DNA of 64,000 bases. Origin: Allacma fusca (taxonomy: Eukaryota; Arthropoda; Collembola; Symphypleona; Sminthuridae). This document shows, one piece after another, positions 63,855 through 64,000 of this stretch. Location: NCBI GenBank assembly GCA_947179485.1, contig OX359250.1:23818654-23882653 (forward strand), given 5' to 3'. The notes below the pieces were generated by a model. The model ran no database searches. It had not been told where the DNA came from and was given only the letters and a program-made list of their open reading frames with translations. The translations under genes and the position numbers were made by a program. How positions within the stretch are numbered: position 1 is the first letter of the stretch; the number at the start of each line of letters is the position of its first letter.

Positions 63855-64000
63855 GAAACTTCAATCTGAAACTTCAATTTGAAACTTCAATTTGAAACTG
63901 CAATTTGAAACTGCAATTTGAAACTTCAATTTGAAACTGCAATTTGAAACTGCAATTTGAAACTGCAATTTGAAACTGCAATTTGAAACTGCAATTTGAA

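Larger units (their letters stand above)
1..64000. repeat. 13-bp satellite DNA array filling the window
   Basis: Every stretch reads as head-to-tail copies of GAAACTGCAATTT or a close variant. Tracking the first G of each unit modulo 13 accounts for the whole window: 4,927 complete units plus a terminal GAA, once 38 units of 12 bp and 8 of 11 bp are allowed for. No unit is inverted and no foreign sequence interrupts the array. The main polymorphism is G or T at unit position 7; bases 2 and 3 (AA) hardly vary. The T form holds an 11-bp inverted repeat across the unit junction (TTCAA, T, TTGAA). The consensus has no CpG; CG occurs only in rare variants such as TTCGAAAC, AACCGC, CTGCGATT and ATCCGAAAC. 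The plus strand has TGA in every frame once per 39 bp. The minus strand has no stop in the G form and one TGA per T unit. Tandem array structure is seen directly; a heterochromatic location in a eukaryote is inferred. Both edges are open. Confidence 0.98.
53764..64000. repeat. Distinct array domain rich in 11-bp and 12-bp units
   Basis: I count 33 GAATTACAATTT-type 12-bp units and 8 GAATGCAATTT 11-bp units in these 10.2 kb. The predicted cumulative phase shift matches the observed phase at 63843 and the 3-base remainder at 64000, which supports the count. The 11-bp units start at 53764, 56380, 57674, 58114, 58541, 58823, 60235 and 61111. The preceding 53.8 kb holds only five shortened units. 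AATTA pairs, GAAAATGC and AATCTC landmarks of the left part are absent. This is a separate subfamily of the same satellite. Confidence 0.93.

Noticed and set aside
1-64000. CRISPR array
   Set aside because: The units abut with no spacers, the unit is only 13 bp, and there are no cas genes.
1-64000. Telomeric repeat
   Set aside because: The unit is not G-rich on either strand and lacks TTAGGG-like or TTTAGGG-like motifs.
1-64000. CENP-B box or other known centromere motif
   Set aside because: The consensus has no CpG, which the CENP-B box needs, and the rare CpG variants do not resemble it.
1-64000. tRNA, rRNA, promoter, terminator or origin
   Set aside because: No stretch departs from the 13-bp repeat, so there is no room for such elements. 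The short TTCAA-T-TTGAA dyad recurs with T units and has no U tract or other terminator feature.

Overview
The whole window is one uninterrupted satellite DNA array. It is built from a 13-bp unit, consensus GAAACTGCAATTT (4 of 13 bases are G or C, and there is no CpG), always in the same orientation. I find no gene, RNA gene, mobile element, CRISPR array, telomere repeat or unique sequence. Counting unit phase gives 4,927 complete units plus 3 trailing bases. The array runs off both ends of the window, so its true size is unknown. The array length, the single orientation and the layered repeats point to eukaryotic heterochromatin (pericentromeric, subtelomeric or sex-chromosomal). That is inference. 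I do not recognise the unit as a named satellite and cannot assign a taxon.

Most variation is one two-state site at unit position 7. The G form (GAAACTGCAATTT) is the majority and the T form (GAAACTTCAATTT) the main minority. The T form makes up very roughly a quarter to a third of units in the first 6 kb and about a tenth in 7-15 kb. Rarer variants (GAAAATGC, GAATTTGC, AATCTC, AATTA pairs, GATATTT, GCATTTT, GAATTACAATTT, GAATGCAATTT, GAAGCTT) act as landmarks. They show that the array is a patchwork of higher-order repeats (HORs) with many different periods: 325, 403, 481, about 559-663, 650, 988, 1000/1001, 1014, 1066, 1144-1209, 1269, 1546, 2080, about 2330 and 4576 bp.

Layout: 1-6.3 kb is rich in T units, with 1066-bp and 988-bp HORs. 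6.3-16.5 kb is strongly homogenised G units with AATCTC and GAAAATGC landmarks. 16.6-31 kb has HORs marked by paired AATTA units, including a 1001/1209-bp triplication. 31-47 kb has large duplications (2080 and 4576 bp) and a 1000-bp pair. 47-53.8 kb has GAATTTGC, GTCTTTT and GAACTGC landmarks. 53.8-64 kb is a distinct domain with many shortened 11- and 12-bp units, a recurrent 152-bp module and a 1269-bp HOR.

Unit length is striking. The first 16,562 bp hold 1,274 units exactly in 13-bp phase, and the next 28,340 bp hold 2,180 more in phase. The final 10.2 kb holds 41 shortened units. The long minus-strand open frames come from the repeat consensus having no stop on that strand. I do not call them genes.
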